Positions 13,768 through 25,511 of a DNA stretch of 64,000 bases are shown piece by piece. The notes beneath the pieces are model-generated. The model did not search any database, was not told where the DNA came from, and saw nothing but the letters and a program-made list of their open reading frames with translations. This DNA is from Hansfordia pulvinata (Eukaryota > Ascomycota > Sordariomycetes > Xylariales), in the NCBI GenBank assembly GCA_006538405.1, contig BJKQ01000012.1:779001-843000 (forward strand). Reading direction: 5' to 3'. Numbering within the stretch: the stretch's first letter is position 1; the number at the start of each line of letters is the position of its first letter. Made by a program: the position numbers and the translations under genes.

Positions 13768-15610
13768 ATGTCGTCCCTGCTCGCCCTGCCCCCCGACCTC
13801 CTCGAGTCCCTCGTCGCCGACTTCCCTTATCGCGGCCCCCAGATCCGCGCCCTCACCACCCTGCTGCACCCCCGCGGCGCCCACCTGCGCACCCTCGTCG
13901 TCCACGGCGTCGAGGCAACCGCCAAGACCGCCATCCTCACGCGCCTGCTCTCCCTGCTCGACGCCGACTGCGCCTCATCATCACGCGACAGCCCCGACGA
14001 CCATGACGACGCCGACGCCGCCATCCCCTTGGCCCACGCCATCATCCCCTCCCTCGAGTGCGTCTCTACCCGCCACCTGCTCGACCGCACTCTCGCCTCG
14101 GTCGCCGCCGCCCTCTACACGGACCGCGGCCGGCCCTTGCCAGGCCCCCTCGCGCCCTGCGACACCGTGGCCGCCCTGCACGTCGAGCTGGCCCGTCTGC
14201 TGCAGCCGGCCCCCTCCTTCCCCAACCCGGCGACCGCCCCGAGCCCGGCGGTCCGCCGCTTCGTCCTCGTCTTCGACGCGATTGACCGACAGCGCGACGC
14301 GCCCCCGACTCTGCTGCCGGCTCTGGCCCGCCTCTCGTCCACGATCCCGAACCTGACCACCGTCCTGGTCGTCACCCACCCGCCGCTGCACCATCTGCGC
14401 ACCCCGGGCGCCCCGAGCTTGCACTTCCCACCCTACGACAAGACCGAGCTGGCCGCCATCGTGTCGCGCGCGGGCCCACCCGCCGGCGCCGGCGCCGCCG
14501 GCCTGCCCAACACGTCCGACGCCGACGCCGCCGAGCTGTGGGCGCGCTTCGTCGCCGCCGTCCACGACGCCCTGGCCCGCCCGCTGTCGCGCTCCCTGCC
14601 CTCGCTGCGCCGCGCCGCCGACGCCCTGTGGCCGCGCTTCGTGGCCCCCGTCGCCTCGGGCATGCTGCGCGCCCGCGACTTCTCCAAGCTGCTCGTCGCC
14701 GCCCGCGGCTGGCTCGCCGACGAGACGGTCCTCGAGCCCGCCGCCGGCATGCTGGCCGCCGCGCGCCACCGCGAGCGGTGGGCCAAAGGGGCCAGCAGCG
14801 GCTCCGCCGCCGACACGGAGACGGCAGCAGTGGAAGGAGCGGTGGCAGCAGCAGCAGCAGACGACACCGCCGCGACGGCAGACACAGCGGCGACCCCGCA
14901 GAAGCCTGTGCCCGCCGCGCCCCAGCACACCCCGACACCAGCAACGCTCACCGCCCACACCCCCAAACCCGCCGGCGCCGCCGCCGCCGCCACGACCTCC
15001 GGCCCCGGCAGCGCCTCGACCGACCTGGCGGCGCAGCTGCCCCAGACGGCGCGCCTGCTCCTGCTCTCCGCGTACCTGGCCTCGCACAACGCTCCGCGCC
15101 ACGACCAGACCCTCTTCAGCACCTGGGCCTCGGGGGCAAGGGCCGCAGCAGACGGCGCGGAGGGGGAGCCCAGCACAACGGCACGCTCGCCGCGCGCGCC
15201 CAGCGCTCCCGCCACCGCCGCATCGCCCGCCGCCTGCTTGGCCCGGGCGCCTTCGTCCTCGAGCGCATGCTGGCCATCTACTCGGCGACTAGGGGCGAGT
15301 GGTGGTGCGCCGCCAACACCGCCGCCACCGCGGTAGCGGCAGCGGACCCCGGCGCCGCGGCGACCACCGACGCGGACGTGGCATGGCCCTCGCGACGCTC
15401 GCCAGCCTGCGCCTTCTCGTGCGCGTCGGCGGCGGCTCGGCCACGGCCGCCGCCTCCTCCGCCGCCACCGGTGCCGGGCTGGGGTCGGGGGGCGGCGGCG
15501 GCGGCGACCTCGACCGCGGCGCCAAGTGGCGCGTCAACGTCGGCTGGGAGACGGTGCGCGGCGTCGGGCGCAGCATCGGCGTCGAGCTCGACGAGTGGCT
15601 CCTCGAGTGA
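13768..15610 (+). CDS. orc5: Origin recognition complex subunit 5
   Basis: ORC5 is the AAA+-like ATPase subunit of the complex that marks replication origins and loads MCM helicase in the nucleus. The start ATG at 13,768 begins MSSLLALPPDLL. In-frame ATGs at 13,675 and 13,702 add only Ala/Ser-rich sequence. The ORC5 hallmarks are a FPYRGPQIRAL segment near the N-terminus, a Walker A-like loop GVEATAKT (about residues 47-54) and the FVLVFDAIDR Walker B region. The C-terminal portion carries ARRLLGPGAFVLERM, MALATLASLRLLVRV and WRVNVGWETVRGVGRSIGVE. The last Gly of the usual loop (ATGKT in relatives, from memory) is Ala here. An Ala/Thr/Pro-rich insert of roughly 80 residues lies near residues 350-430. 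The frame breaks twice, at G5 (15,132-15,136) and GG (15,380-15,381). One extra G at each restores a continuous protein of about 614 residues. I treat these as sequence errors, but a decayed gene is not excluded. Confidence 0.85.
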
Positions 15611-16365
15611 GCCAATTCAGCCGGCGCTTGGGACCTGGCAGGCCGGGCCGGTCAGCCTTGGGAGGTGGTGAGGCAGGGGAGGAGGGGCGTCGTTTCTTTA
15701 CTACGGATCTGGCGTGTGGAAGGAAGGGCCTTGCTGTATTAAAGATAATTATAGAGAAGCGAGGCGATTTGCCGGCGCTGGAGATGGGGCAAGGGGGTTG
15801 TACGGATATAGATACGAAGCGGATGCATATCGTGCATGTGTATAGAGACGGCCCGTAAATGCGGGAACAAAAGCACTGAAAGGGGTTGGAGGAGAAAAGA
15901 GCAGGGCCTCCTAGAATTGTCATCTGAGGAGTAGACTGCCATGCAAGCTGATCACCTCTCAGCTGTGCGCTTGTCTTCGAACGCTGTTGAGCGGGCCTCT
16001 CTGGGCAGCGAATGGCACATGGTACCATTATCCACCTGCAAATGAGGAAATCAAGTTCATGACGCCATGTAACATTCAACGTAACCACACACACGACTAA
16101 CGAGATGAAAGAAAGGGAAATTAATACTGTGCTATCCGTTTGTGGTAGTACTCATGACTATTCTGTGTCATCCGGCCTCTCATTGTACGCTTGCTTTGGC
16201 CTTGTTTCCTGCTGGTGCTTCCTTTTCACCGTTTCGATATAAACCTGGTCTCTGACGACCCGAGCCTCCATGGTCACTTCAACTCCTGTTCTGCACGTCT
16301 CGACGCAATCCACCCTTCTACGCGTTAGGTGTGTTGGAAGACTCGAGAGCCAAGACCTATCTGTG
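15611..16365. other. Intergenic, ORC5 and GBE1 3' ends (convergent)
   Basis: This is about 750 bases between two convergent genes. No conserved frame is visible. It presumably holds both 3' UTRs. The branching-enzyme gene may extend to 16,325 through an extra last exon (see that entry). Confidence 0.6.
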
Positions 16366-18781
16366 TTAGCTTTGCGCGTGTTGAGTACCGGATTGTGGAC
16401 TTACCAGGGCACTCCGGCTCGGAATGTAGATGTGAGTCCAGTTGCTGCGGTTGTTCCACTCCATCGGGGTAGTGAAGAAGCGCGTGTTGGGGTCGTTGCG
16501 CGCGTGGCCACCGACCTCCTTCGTGTCTGTGTCTAGGACAATCTTGTAGGTTCCCGGGGCATCGACGCCGATGCGGTAGTCGGCGAAGCTCTGGGTGGGG
16601 TTGAAGTTGAAGATGAAGACGAGCCCGCCGCGCTCAAAGACTGTTACCTTGTCGCTGTCATTCTTGAGAGAGATGTATGCCTGCGGGGCGTGCAGCCAGC
16701 CGTGGTGTGCCTCGGTCAGGTTCATCTGCTTGTCGAATTCGTTGAGGAACTGGTACCGCAGCAGGCTGTCCTCCGTGAGGTTGAGCTGCCTGCGCGCATA
16801 CCAGAACGAGTTGTTGTTGCCCTCGCGGGGAAAGTCGAGCCACTCAGGGTGCCCAAACTCGTTGCCCTCAAAGTTGAGATAGCCTTCGCCGCCCAGGGCA
16901 TGCGTCAACAAACGGATCATCTTGTGCAGAGCCATGCCTCGGTCAATGACCGGGGTTAGGGGCGAGAGAGTCGACATGTTGGTGTACATCTCGGCATCGC
17001 ACAAATGCATCATGAGAGTCTTGTCACCCACCAGCCTGTAATCTGTTAGTCAGAAATGCTCTCACTCTGAAGTACCGAGGGAGCACTTACGCTTGGTCGT
17101 GGCTCTCGGCGTACGCAATCGTCTTCTCCCCGTGGCGGCGATTAGTCAGGGTCCAGCAGATGCTGCTGATGTCCCAGTCTTCATCCTTGACCTCCTTGAG
17201 AATCTTGATCCACATGTCAGGAATGGCCATGGCCAGGCGGTAATCAAATCCAACTCCGCCCAGAGATAGCGGCAAGCACAGAGCCGGCATTCCTGAGACG
17301 TCCTCGGCAATGGAGATGGAGTCGGGATACAAGTTGTGAAGCATCTCGTTGGCGACCATCAGGTACGAGATAGCCTCCTCGTCCGCATCCGGGCCAAAAT
17401 ATTCGTGGTAACCGCCGGAGAAACCGCTGCGATATGTGAGCTGATATCAAACATGGAAGAGGACAGGGGGCCCAACGTACGTTCCGATGCCATGGTGCTG
17501 GTACAGCATGCTGGTGACGCCGTCGAATCTGAAACCGTCAAACTGATACTCGTCCATCCAGAAGCGCAGGTTGCTGAGCAAGAATCTCATGACCTCGTGG
17601 TGGCCGTAGTTGAAGAGCCGGCTATCCCACAGCTCATGCTTGCCCTTGGGACCGCCGTGGAAGTACTGGTGGTCAGTGCCGTCAAATTCGTTGAGGCCAT
17701 CGAGCACGTTCTTCGAGGCGTGGCTGTGAACGACGTCGAGCAGAACCACCAGGCCCAGACTGTGAGCAGTGTCGATCAGCTCTTTGAGGTCTTCGGGGGT
17801 GCCGTAGCGGCTGCTAGCGGCGAAGAAGTTGTTGATTTGGTAGCCGAAGCTGGCGTAGTAGGCATGTTCCATGACGGCCATGAGCTGGATCACGTTGTAG
17901 CCAAGGTTCTTGATGCGTGGCAGCATGTTCTTGGTGAACTCCTTGTATGTCGAGACCTCTTGCTTGGGAGAGGAAATGCCGACGTGTGCCTCGTAGACGC
18001 GGACGCTCTCGGGCTTCTTGGGCCTCGAGTGTTTGAAGGCGTACTTTTCGGATGAGGGGGGGTTCCAGAAACGAGCATCGTAGGCGGGGGAGACGCTCAG
18101 ATCTTGAGTGACGTATTTGATCCAGGCGGGCAGACGGTCGATGTGCTCGCCGGCCGGGGTGGTCAAAGAGATCTGGTAGGCCGGTTAATGTCTGGGAGCT
18201 TAAGGCCGTAGGCAGTGGGCAGTACCTTGATTTTGGAGTTGTGGGGGATCGCAGGTTCTCCGTTGTTGGCGGGAAGTGTGATTTCCCAGACGCCAAAGGC
18301 GCTCTTGGTCATGGGGTGCGAGCCTCTTTTCCAGCCATCTGGGAGGTGTTAGCGGGGCGACAAGCGTGGCGGAGCAGGCAGAACGGACTGAAGTCGCCAA
18401 TGAGGAAGGCTTCTATGGCGGCAGGAGCCCATTCTCTGTAGACAATGTTGCCGTCCTTGTCGGTGTTGAGGCCGTAGGTTTCAGCGCCCTGGAAAGGGTC
18501 AGCGGGTGGTTGTGAGGTGGGGGTGGGGTTGGGCAGGACGGACGCGGGAGAACTTCTCGATGCCGCCCTCGGAGTCGTCAATCCGCTTCATCCAGTCGTG
18601 GGCCTTTGCGTAGCGTCGCTTGAGGGCGTCGGCGAAGGGGCCCAGCCAGGGGTCGAGCTGAATCACGCCTGCGAGGAGGAGGAGGAGGTCAGTATCACAT
18701 GTCATTCGGGCGGGTAAAGAGGTGGTGGAGCTCACCAGTGCCGTCGTTGGCGGGGGCCGGGTTCTGGTCGGTGGGGGCCAT
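16366..18781 (-). CDS. gbe1: 1,4-alpha-glucan branching enzyme
   Basis: This GH13 enzyme introduces alpha-1,6 branches into glycogen in the cytosol. Seven exons: 18781-18736, 18668-18544, 18488-18389, 18338-18226, 18172-17481, 17426-17091, 17035-16366. They give 693 residues, the usual family size. An N-terminal CBM48 part ([21 protein letters not shown]) is followed by the catalytic barrel. The barrel shows DVVHSH (274-279), GFRFDG with nucleophile D345, AEDVSGMP with acid E400, and ESHDQALVG with H468/D469. All phases close exactly. Two introns use the uncommon donor GTCCGT. The 3' end is uncertain. A good GTAAGT donor at 16,404 and a GCTAACACAG acceptor ending at 16,361 could replace the last residues with a short tail stopping at 16,325. 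No frame defects were seen. Confidence 0.96.
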
Positions 18782-20908
18782 GGCGGCGGCTTGAGCTGAA
18801 GACTTCTCTAGGGAGGGAAGAGAGAAATCGGATCACAAGCTGCGACGGCGACGGCGAGGGGGGATGGGGGTAGAGAGTGAGGAGGTAGGGCAAGTGGGAT
18901 GTGGGATGGAGGAGGTGTAGGTGTATGCCGTGGTAGGTGCTGTAGGTCTGGTAGGGGTGTTGGGCGCGCGGCAGCTTGGGTGAGCAATATCCCAGGCCGG
19001 CCGCTAAGCAAGCTAGCCTACAAGTAGAGCTGGAGGGGAGGCGACAAGCGGCGACTGAAGGCGGAGGCGGGAGGGGAGACAGGGCAGAGAAATCGTATGC
19101 GCTGTAACTACGGGGACGGGCTCTGTTGACAGGTGTGTTGTAGGTGACAGTCGGCACAAGTGAGGTGCTGGTGGTGCGTGTTTGTCAACAACGGCGACAA
19201 CAATGGGCAGCCAAGAATGTCGAGTCGGAGGGGTTGGGACGGAGATCGGGTGTACAAGCTGGTAACCACAGAGATGGAAGTGCGCCTGAACGGTTGAGGT
19301 GTTTCTAGGCAGTACGAGTGCTTGCGCAAGATGGAGAGGGGGAGGGGTGCTACGGCACGGCGCTGTACGGGTGAGCAGCGCTGTGATGCGACGACGCGAT
19401 GCGATAGCACCGCATCACGAGGGACGAATGAAGCCGGGTTTGTGCTATGGATCGCCAGTCGCCCATGGCCATGTTCCAATGAGGCCGACGATAACGACGA
19501 CGAACGAGTACCTCACAGGTACAGAAGCACCGAGTGTCCATGGGCAAGGTACCTGCCTGGAAACATTCGAGGCCCAGGACCTGGAGACGTCGCGAACCCC
19601 GCAACGGAAGCTCTCCTCCAGGCTGGTTGGGCCTGCCCTGTGAAACTGGAGCTGCAGCTGCAGCTGCACCTGCCCTTGACAACCGAAGTGGATAGGATTG
19701 GATGCGCCAGATCGAGTGCTGATAGCTTCCATGCCAGCGGTACTTCCACTGCTATGCTCCTCATCCACCATGCAGCATGAGTCGGCTGCTTCAACTCCAT
19801 TACCCTCATCTACCAGGTACAGGTCCCTAACTCTGTATGCATTCTAGCACCTCAACATCACCCACCTTGCCGTCCATGTTGGGCCTGCACCCAGGAACGA
19901 GATCCAAGATGCAATGGCCACAGCCGACGCAGCGGCCATGGATGGTTGCTGCATGTCAACGAAGCTGCAGCTTGCGTTAAATGACGTAGTGGGGGCGGCT
20001 AACGCACCCCTGGTCCTTGTCCAACCTCCAGTGCGCGTCTGGCCAGCGCGTTGTGCCCTGTACCTGGGCCCCGAGCCTGCCACGCTGGGAGAGCGCAGGT
20101 CCCCGGTACTCGCAGCCCCGAATTTGCCCATCCGGCTCTTCTCAAGAATCCGATTGTCCAGCGCCCTCGCAATCTGCTAGCGCGCCCCTCCCCCCCAAAA
20201 GTGGAAGGCCCGGGTGGGCTCTGCGCCCCGGAGCCAAGCTCAAGCCAGCCCTGGAGCCCACTTTGCGAGCCCAGATCGCTGATGGCCGCCCGCCGTTCGT
20301 GCCGTTCCCATTGTGTTGTTGCGTCGGGTTCGTCGCAGCTCACAGTGCTCGCAGCTCTCCCTCTTCCGCTTTCAGGTTCCCTCACTCACGCCTCCACTCT
20401 CTGTCAAACGGCTCGTATCTCTAGCTCGGGTTGGCCATGGAGATGCTATTCTAATGCCGGTCGGTTCTGCTCGACGTACGGGCGGGCTTTTACTGCCACG
20501 GTTCCAGCCCAGGTATGGTGCAGTATCGTATCATCCGCCTCTCGCTCGATAATCACGTTTCCCAGCAGTGGGGAGAGCTCACCCCAACCAGCTTTCGAGG
20601 TCGGAGATCTATCAACACCAGACTCTCAAGATTCGTCGTCAATTTCATCCATCGTAACAGCCAGTATCAAGTCAGTCGCTGTGCCAGTATAATTGAACTC
20701 CACGCTCATCCCCGCCATCACGGCTCTACCTGATGGGACCCTACCTGGTTAGGTAACACTCAGACATGAACCCAAATTTGTACGTTCTTATCGAAACGCT
20801 ACATGCCTTACCATCATGAGAGCCAGCGAGTACATCTCAGAGATATCCAAGAGAAAAACAACCCAAACTCCAAGCGCTGTAGTCATAAGAATCAAGAACA
20901 TGCGGCCC
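18782..20908. other. Long intergenic region upstream of GBE1
   Basis: This is 2.1 kb between two minus-strand genes. Next to the GBE1 start the minus strand is pyrimidine-rich, typical of fungal promoters. A CTGCAG-rich short repeat lies near 19,650-19,670. Open frames of 90-210 codons on either strand overlap each other, have atypical composition and show no family motif. I call no gene. Confidence 0.55.
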
Positions 20909-22946
20909 TCACGCCCCGCTGCTCTCCGCAACCCCGCCCCCGTACGGCTCGGCCGGCGCCGCGTCCCCCAGTCCGTCCTCCTCGGCGATCCGCCGCTCCA
21001 TCTCCAGCCGCCCGTCCTTGCCCCAGTAGCACACGGGCTCCTCGCCCCGCACCGCTGCCTCGGTCACCAGCACGTACGGCACCGGCGCATCAAACGTCGG
21101 CTCCGCCAGCACCCGCTCCAGCTCCGAGCGCAGCGCCCGCGCTCCCGTGCGTGACCGCCGCGCCCGCTCCGCCACCGCCGCTATGGCCCGCCCTGTGAAC
21201 CGCAGCCGCGATGGGAACGTCGCGAACAGCGCCGTGTACTGCGCCACCAGCGAGTCCCTAGGCTCCGTCAGGATCCGCTCCAGCTCCAACGCTGACAGCG
21301 GCGCCAGCGCCACTATCGAGTGCACCCGTCCGATCAACTCCGGTATGAACCCGAACCCCTGCAGGTCCTCTGGCGTCGTCAGGTCCAGTGCCGTCAATCC
21401 CTTGGGGTCTTGTTGTCATCCGCCGCGGCGCCTGACTCCTGTGCGCCTGTGCTGCCCGCTTCTTTGCGGAAGATGGGCTGGTTCGGCAGATGGGGCAAGT
21501 GAGCAAACAGCGACGCCGGCAACTCCGGCTGCTTCGACTCGGAGTCCAGGGCTCGTAGGTCCGACCCGAAGCCCATCGATGGCTTAGCAACACGGTTCAA
21601 AATGACCTTGTCGAGGCCGACAAACGCTCCGCACATGACAAACAGGATGTTGCTTGTGTCCACCGTATACTGATCGACCTTGCCCGAAGACGGAGGCCCA
21701 GGTGGCGGCGGGGACTGGGGTCCGGAGCTGGTGCTCGAACCAGAGCCGGTGTAGTTGGTCGTGATGGGGCTGGCGGATCGCGGCGAGTTGCCGGGGGCCC
21801 GACCGTCCTTGACGTTGACTGTGACCTTTGTTCCTTCGACCATCTTAAGGAGGGCCTGTTGCACGCCTTCGCCGCCCACGTCCCGGCCGTTGGGCGTCTC
21901 GCGTCTGGCAATCTTGTCGAACTCGTCAAGCACAACAATGCCGTGTTCCGCCGCCTTGACGTCGTAATTGGCCTCAATCAGCAGCCGTTCAATGCAGCTT
22001 TCGACATCTTGTCCAATGTAGCCAGCCTGGGTGAACGAGTTGCAGTCGCTGATGGTGAAGGGTACATTGATCTTCTTGCTCAAAGTTCTACAGGAGGGTC
22101 AGCTGATGAAGAGTTTTGCGGTTGGGGGCAAAACGCTTACTCAAGGATGTAGGTCTTGCCGACGCCCGTGGGCCCTATCAGTAGCAGGTTGCTTTTGTCG
22201 ATCTTGACGTGCCGCGGCTGTGAGGTATCTTCGGGGATGTAGAACTCTTTGGGTTTTTGCTCGGCATCGTAGTTCCATGGCTGGTGCTGTTGATCTAAAT
22301 GGTACGTCGATTCGTGGTGGCCCGGGTAGTCATCTGGAGAGGGTAGTCAGCTTCCGGGTGCCTTCGCCACAGCGAGCAATGTAGCGTGAGTGAATAGCTC
22401 ACCTTGGGCTGGGTGGGGGTCCCACTCGCGGGACGAGCGCGCGCGGTCGAATTCCCGCTCGCGGTCGCGATCGCGGTCCCGAGCAAAGGCCTGGCGCATC
22501 ATGCGTTCATGGCGCTTGCGGTCGAGCTCTTCGTGGTACTGGCGGCGGCGGAGGCGCTGGTAGTGGTTGAAGACGACGGAGGAGATGGTCTTCTTGGCCC
22601 GGTCCTGGCCGACGACGTACTCGTCGACTCGTTTCTTGAGGTCGCGGGGGTAGAAGGCGGGCACGCCGACCGAGGCCTTGGAGAACATGGGCCCGCGGCC
22701 CTGGCCCTCTTCTAGCGGGTCATAGCTGCCGGTGAAGCCGGAGCTGAAGTCGCGAGACCGGGGCGAGGACTCGAGCTGCCGCGATTGAGTGAAGAGTCGC
22801 GGGTTGACTGAGAGGGTGGGGGGCAGGGCGCGCCAAGCGCAGCATGGCGAGGCTGTGCGGAAGCTGTCGGGGCGGCATGGAAGGGAGCTGATGGAGGAGA
22901 AGATGCGGGCTTGGGGCCGCGGGAAGGCGTGGGGGTACATGGTCAC
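20909..22946 (-). CDS. mcx1: Mitochondrial ClpX-type AAA+ unfoldase
   Basis: This is a matrix AAA+ unfoldase of the ClpX family. Such proteins act with ClpP where present, or alone as in yeast Mcx1. Exons: 22946-22403, 22333-22141, 22087-20909. The N-terminus (MTMYPHAFPRPQAR, rich in Arg and Ser) looks like a mitochondrial presequence. No Cys4 zinc domain precedes the AAA+ core. VDEYVVGQDRAKKT opens the core. Walker A is GPTGVGKT (235-242), Walker B VVLDEFDK (297-304), followed by QALLKMVEGT, GFGFIPELIGR and a sensor-2 GARALRSELE. An Arg/Asp/Glu-rich stretch (residues about 150-175) and a Gly/Ser/Pro insert are lineage-specific. The frame breaks at CCC 21,399-21,401 (plus strand). One extra base joins NKTPR to LTALDLTTPEDLQ and gives about 638 residues. 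A sequencing error is likely. Confidence 0.92.
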
Positions 22947-23817
22947 AGCTGGGGCATTGACGGTGGTGTGTCCCTTGTGGTCGGATCGTGGGAAATGGCG
23001 ATGGGATGGGCCGAAGCCAGCCGGGCGAGGGGGGTGGTTCGAGATGCCCCGCCAGCCGAATGTGCGGCGTGGTAGGCCGTTCTCATGTACCGCTGGTCGA
23101 CGAGGCCGTGTGTTTGAGTTTTGAGGCGTACGAGTATGGCGACCCGATGCAACTGCAGGCTGGCGTGGAATTTGGGGGTTCTGCTGGGTGGTGAGGAGGA
23201 AGAGCGGTGTTGTGCAGTGGTTGGAATTGTGTGTGGTGAGCGGGCGGCTTGGGGGTGGCGGGATCAGCGGAGGCCGGTTGCGGACATTGGCGATGCCGTC
23301 ACTGAGCTAATTGCCATGCCTTACGGAGCGGAGGGCGTTCGTTACGGTGGCCGCGGGTAGCTTAACCGTATGGGGCTGTCGTCGACGGAGCGTGGGGGCA
23401 TTCGACTCCACCCCACCTCACTTCAGCGCCATTCGGTTACAACTTGCATCCGACTGCTCCCAAAAAGGCGACGGTGGCCAAACTGCCCTTGGAAACGGTC
23501 AAACATTCCTAACTGCTCACTCGTCCGGGTCCATCATTGACGTCCATAGCCGGTGGCAATCATTCATCTGCTGCATCTACATACGGCTCTTGCGGGTGCT
23601 CTTGGGAAGGGGACGCCAGATCCGCCACGGGCCGTCCCGCAAACGAGTAGAGAGGGCCGATTCCCTCTCATTGACCTTCGCGTTGGGCAGATCCGATGGC
23701 AATCTCTGAGAAGCGACTGTCCAGAGCGGGCGTGCCAAGAACACCACGACCTCTGGAAGCAGGTCCACATCGAGCGGATCAGTCGTCAGCCAGCTCTTTT
23801 GTCTGCAATGACATTCG
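22947..23817. other. Intergenic between GTP cyclohydrolase 3' end and ClpX promoter
   Basis: About 870 bases holding the ClpX promoter and leader and the 3' end of the cyclohydrolase gene. It has one copy of the octamer TACGAGTA at 23,129. No supported gene. Confidence 0.55.
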
Positions 23818-24530
23818 TCATGTCAATCTCCCCGGGCCAACCGCGTAGATGAAGTCCCCCCAATTGTTGTTAGGGGCCTGCAGAGAGCCAAGGGCAGAGC
23901 TTGTCGTTGTCTTTGCCTCCTCGAGCTTCTGGACTCCACGCATGGCCATGCAGAGGTGTGTACACTCGCAGATGACGGCAACCCCGTGCGGCTGCAAAGT
24001 CCGCTGTATAGCCTCCATGACCTGCTGCGTGAGACGCTCCTGGGTCTGGAGCCTCTGGCTGAACATCTCGGCGATCCGTGGCAGCTTCGACAGGTCGATG
24101 ACCGTGCCGTTGGGGACATAGCCGATGTGCATCTGTAAGGAGTGTCGGAGTAGGGAAGACTTGGAGCACAGCCGGACCGGACTCTTACCTTGCCGATGAA
24201 AGGAAGCAGATGATGCTCGCACATGCTGGATATCTGGATGTCCCTGACAACCACCAGCCCGGTGTATTCGCTGGCAGAGAAGGCGCCATTGACAATGTCG
24301 CCGAGAATACGATGGTAGCCCGCTGTGAAAGCCATCAGGGCTTCCGTGCAACGTTTCGGGGTCCTCATCAGGCCTTCGCGGAAAGGATCATCGTCGATGT
24401 TCGCTATGATATTGGCTACAGCCTGGGAAATGGCCTGTTCTCTAGAGGACGCTTGATCTGGCATTCGTGTCTCATTAGTCGCCGGGTGTTGGTCGTCAAC
24501 GGTCTGGGGGGTTGAGGACTTACCGGACAT
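23818..24530 (-). CDS. GTP cyclohydrolase I (divergent paralogue)
   Basis: The family converts GTP to 7,8-dihydroneopterin triphosphate, the entry to folate and tetrahydrobiopterin. Two exons: 24530-24189 and 24132-23818 (GTAAGA donor, TTACAG acceptor) give 218 residues. The family core is plain: DPFREGLMRTPKR, the zinc site CEHHLLPF (Cys and His ligands), MHIGYVPN, the QERLT catalytic segment, and HLCMAMRGVQK with the third zinc Cys. Two features suggest a specialised copy rather than the housekeeping enzyme. It has PNGTVIDLSKL where housekeeping fungal enzymes usually read PNRRVLGLSKL (from memory). It also has an unusual C-terminus NNNWGDFIYAVGPGRLT. Its start lies 981 bases from the divergent four-module gene, and each has a TATA element 130-150 bases before its ATG. 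Co-regulation is an inference. Confidence 0.9.
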
Positions 24531-24662
24531 TGTTGAGATTTAGTACCAGGAAGGAGGAGCGATGTCCGGCGGAGAGTTGGTCACTAGGTAAGCGGTAGTG
24601 TGAGCAGGAGGGGGGTGTTGATCGGAGAGTGGACAGCAGATTCTAAGACGTCTATTATGTGA

Positions 24663-24670
24663 TATATATA
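24663..24670 (-). promoter_or_regulatory. TATA element of the cyclohydrolase gene
   Basis: TATATATA lies 133-140 bases upstream of the cyclohydrolase ATG at 24,530. The sequence is seen directly; its role is inferred from position. Confidence 0.55.
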
Positions 24671-25361
24671 CGTGTCCAGGAGACGATGTGGGAGGGAATC
24701 CGGTTACCTTTTCCTGTCTTGAGGTAGCTCAGGGACCCAACAGCAGTAGGTCGCAAACTACATTCAGATGTCACCCAACAATACAGGGCCCGGTATGTTG
24801 GCTTACATGGACGTGTCAAAATCAAATGCAGCCCAGGCGAAAGTGCAGCAGAGCATCCTGGACATTACTCTCGGGAGCTCATGCGAACTTCCGGAAGCTC
24901 AGGCATGATTGCACGCCCGGGTAGCGATGTGTCCGTTCGATAAGAGCAACACGTGCTATCAGAGGCTACTACGGACGGCAGATACGGACAGCGCCTTGGA
25001 TTATCAGCATCAAATGTCAACAATGCAGTACCAGGCAGCAAGTTGACCGGCTTCAGTTAATCTCGGAAACGAAGTGCCATGTCATCGGATAGAACGCGAC
25101 ACTTACATTACATGACCACCTGGTCAGTCATCGCGAGTTACCCTGCATCGTGCTTCGAATCAGATGTCATGGGCTGTTCTTTCTCTTTCACGAGCGGAAT
25201 GACTGACTGACATACCCAAAAGTAGAAGTCTAAATGAAGAGTACGGACCCTGAGAATAGTCAGCCCGTCATGAAGATCAGGCAATATGCATTGCGTCGGC
25301 AGTGGTGTCCCTCTCTGGGACAGTCTGCAACTGGCACCTATGCCTCATTGTCCTAGGGCTC

Positions 25362-25368
25362 TATATAT
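25362..25368 (+). promoter_or_regulatory. TATA element of the four-module gene
   Basis: TATATAT within ctatatatcaac lies 144 bases before the ATG at 25,512. It argues against the in-frame ATG at 25,302 as the start, because that codon would lie upstream of the TATA element. Confidence 0.55.
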
Positions 25369-25511
25369 CAACATCCCCTGAAGCTCAACCGGCGAGACGT
25401 GCTGAACACAGCACCTCTTTGCTCCACAACACCAACAGGAGCAGGTCACGCCACAAGCCAAACAATCGGATATCTGCTGGCTTGAGAACGTGCGGCATAT
25501 CAAGACGCAGA

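Larger units (their letters stand above)
24531..25511. other. Divergent promoter region
   Basis: 981 bases separate the cyclohydrolase start (leftward) and the four-module protein start (rightward). It contains a TATA element near each start. I see no open frame with family similarity. Arrangement and size fit a shared bidirectional promoter. Confidence 0.6.

Noticed and set aside
13286..14356. Pro/Arg-rich frame overlapping ORC5
   Set aside because: Out-of-frame shadow of the GC-rich ORC5 coding sequence.
13981..15215. Long Gly/Ala/Arg-rich antisense frames over ORC5
   Set aside because: Typical antisense shadows of high-GC third positions.
17336..18055. 239-codon plus-strand frame over the branching enzyme
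   Set aside because: Antisense shadow of a well-supported GH13 gene.
25302..25511. N-terminal extension of the four-module protein from the ATG at 25,302
   Set aside because: It would start upstream of the likely TATA element and encodes atypical sequence; ATG 25,512 is better.
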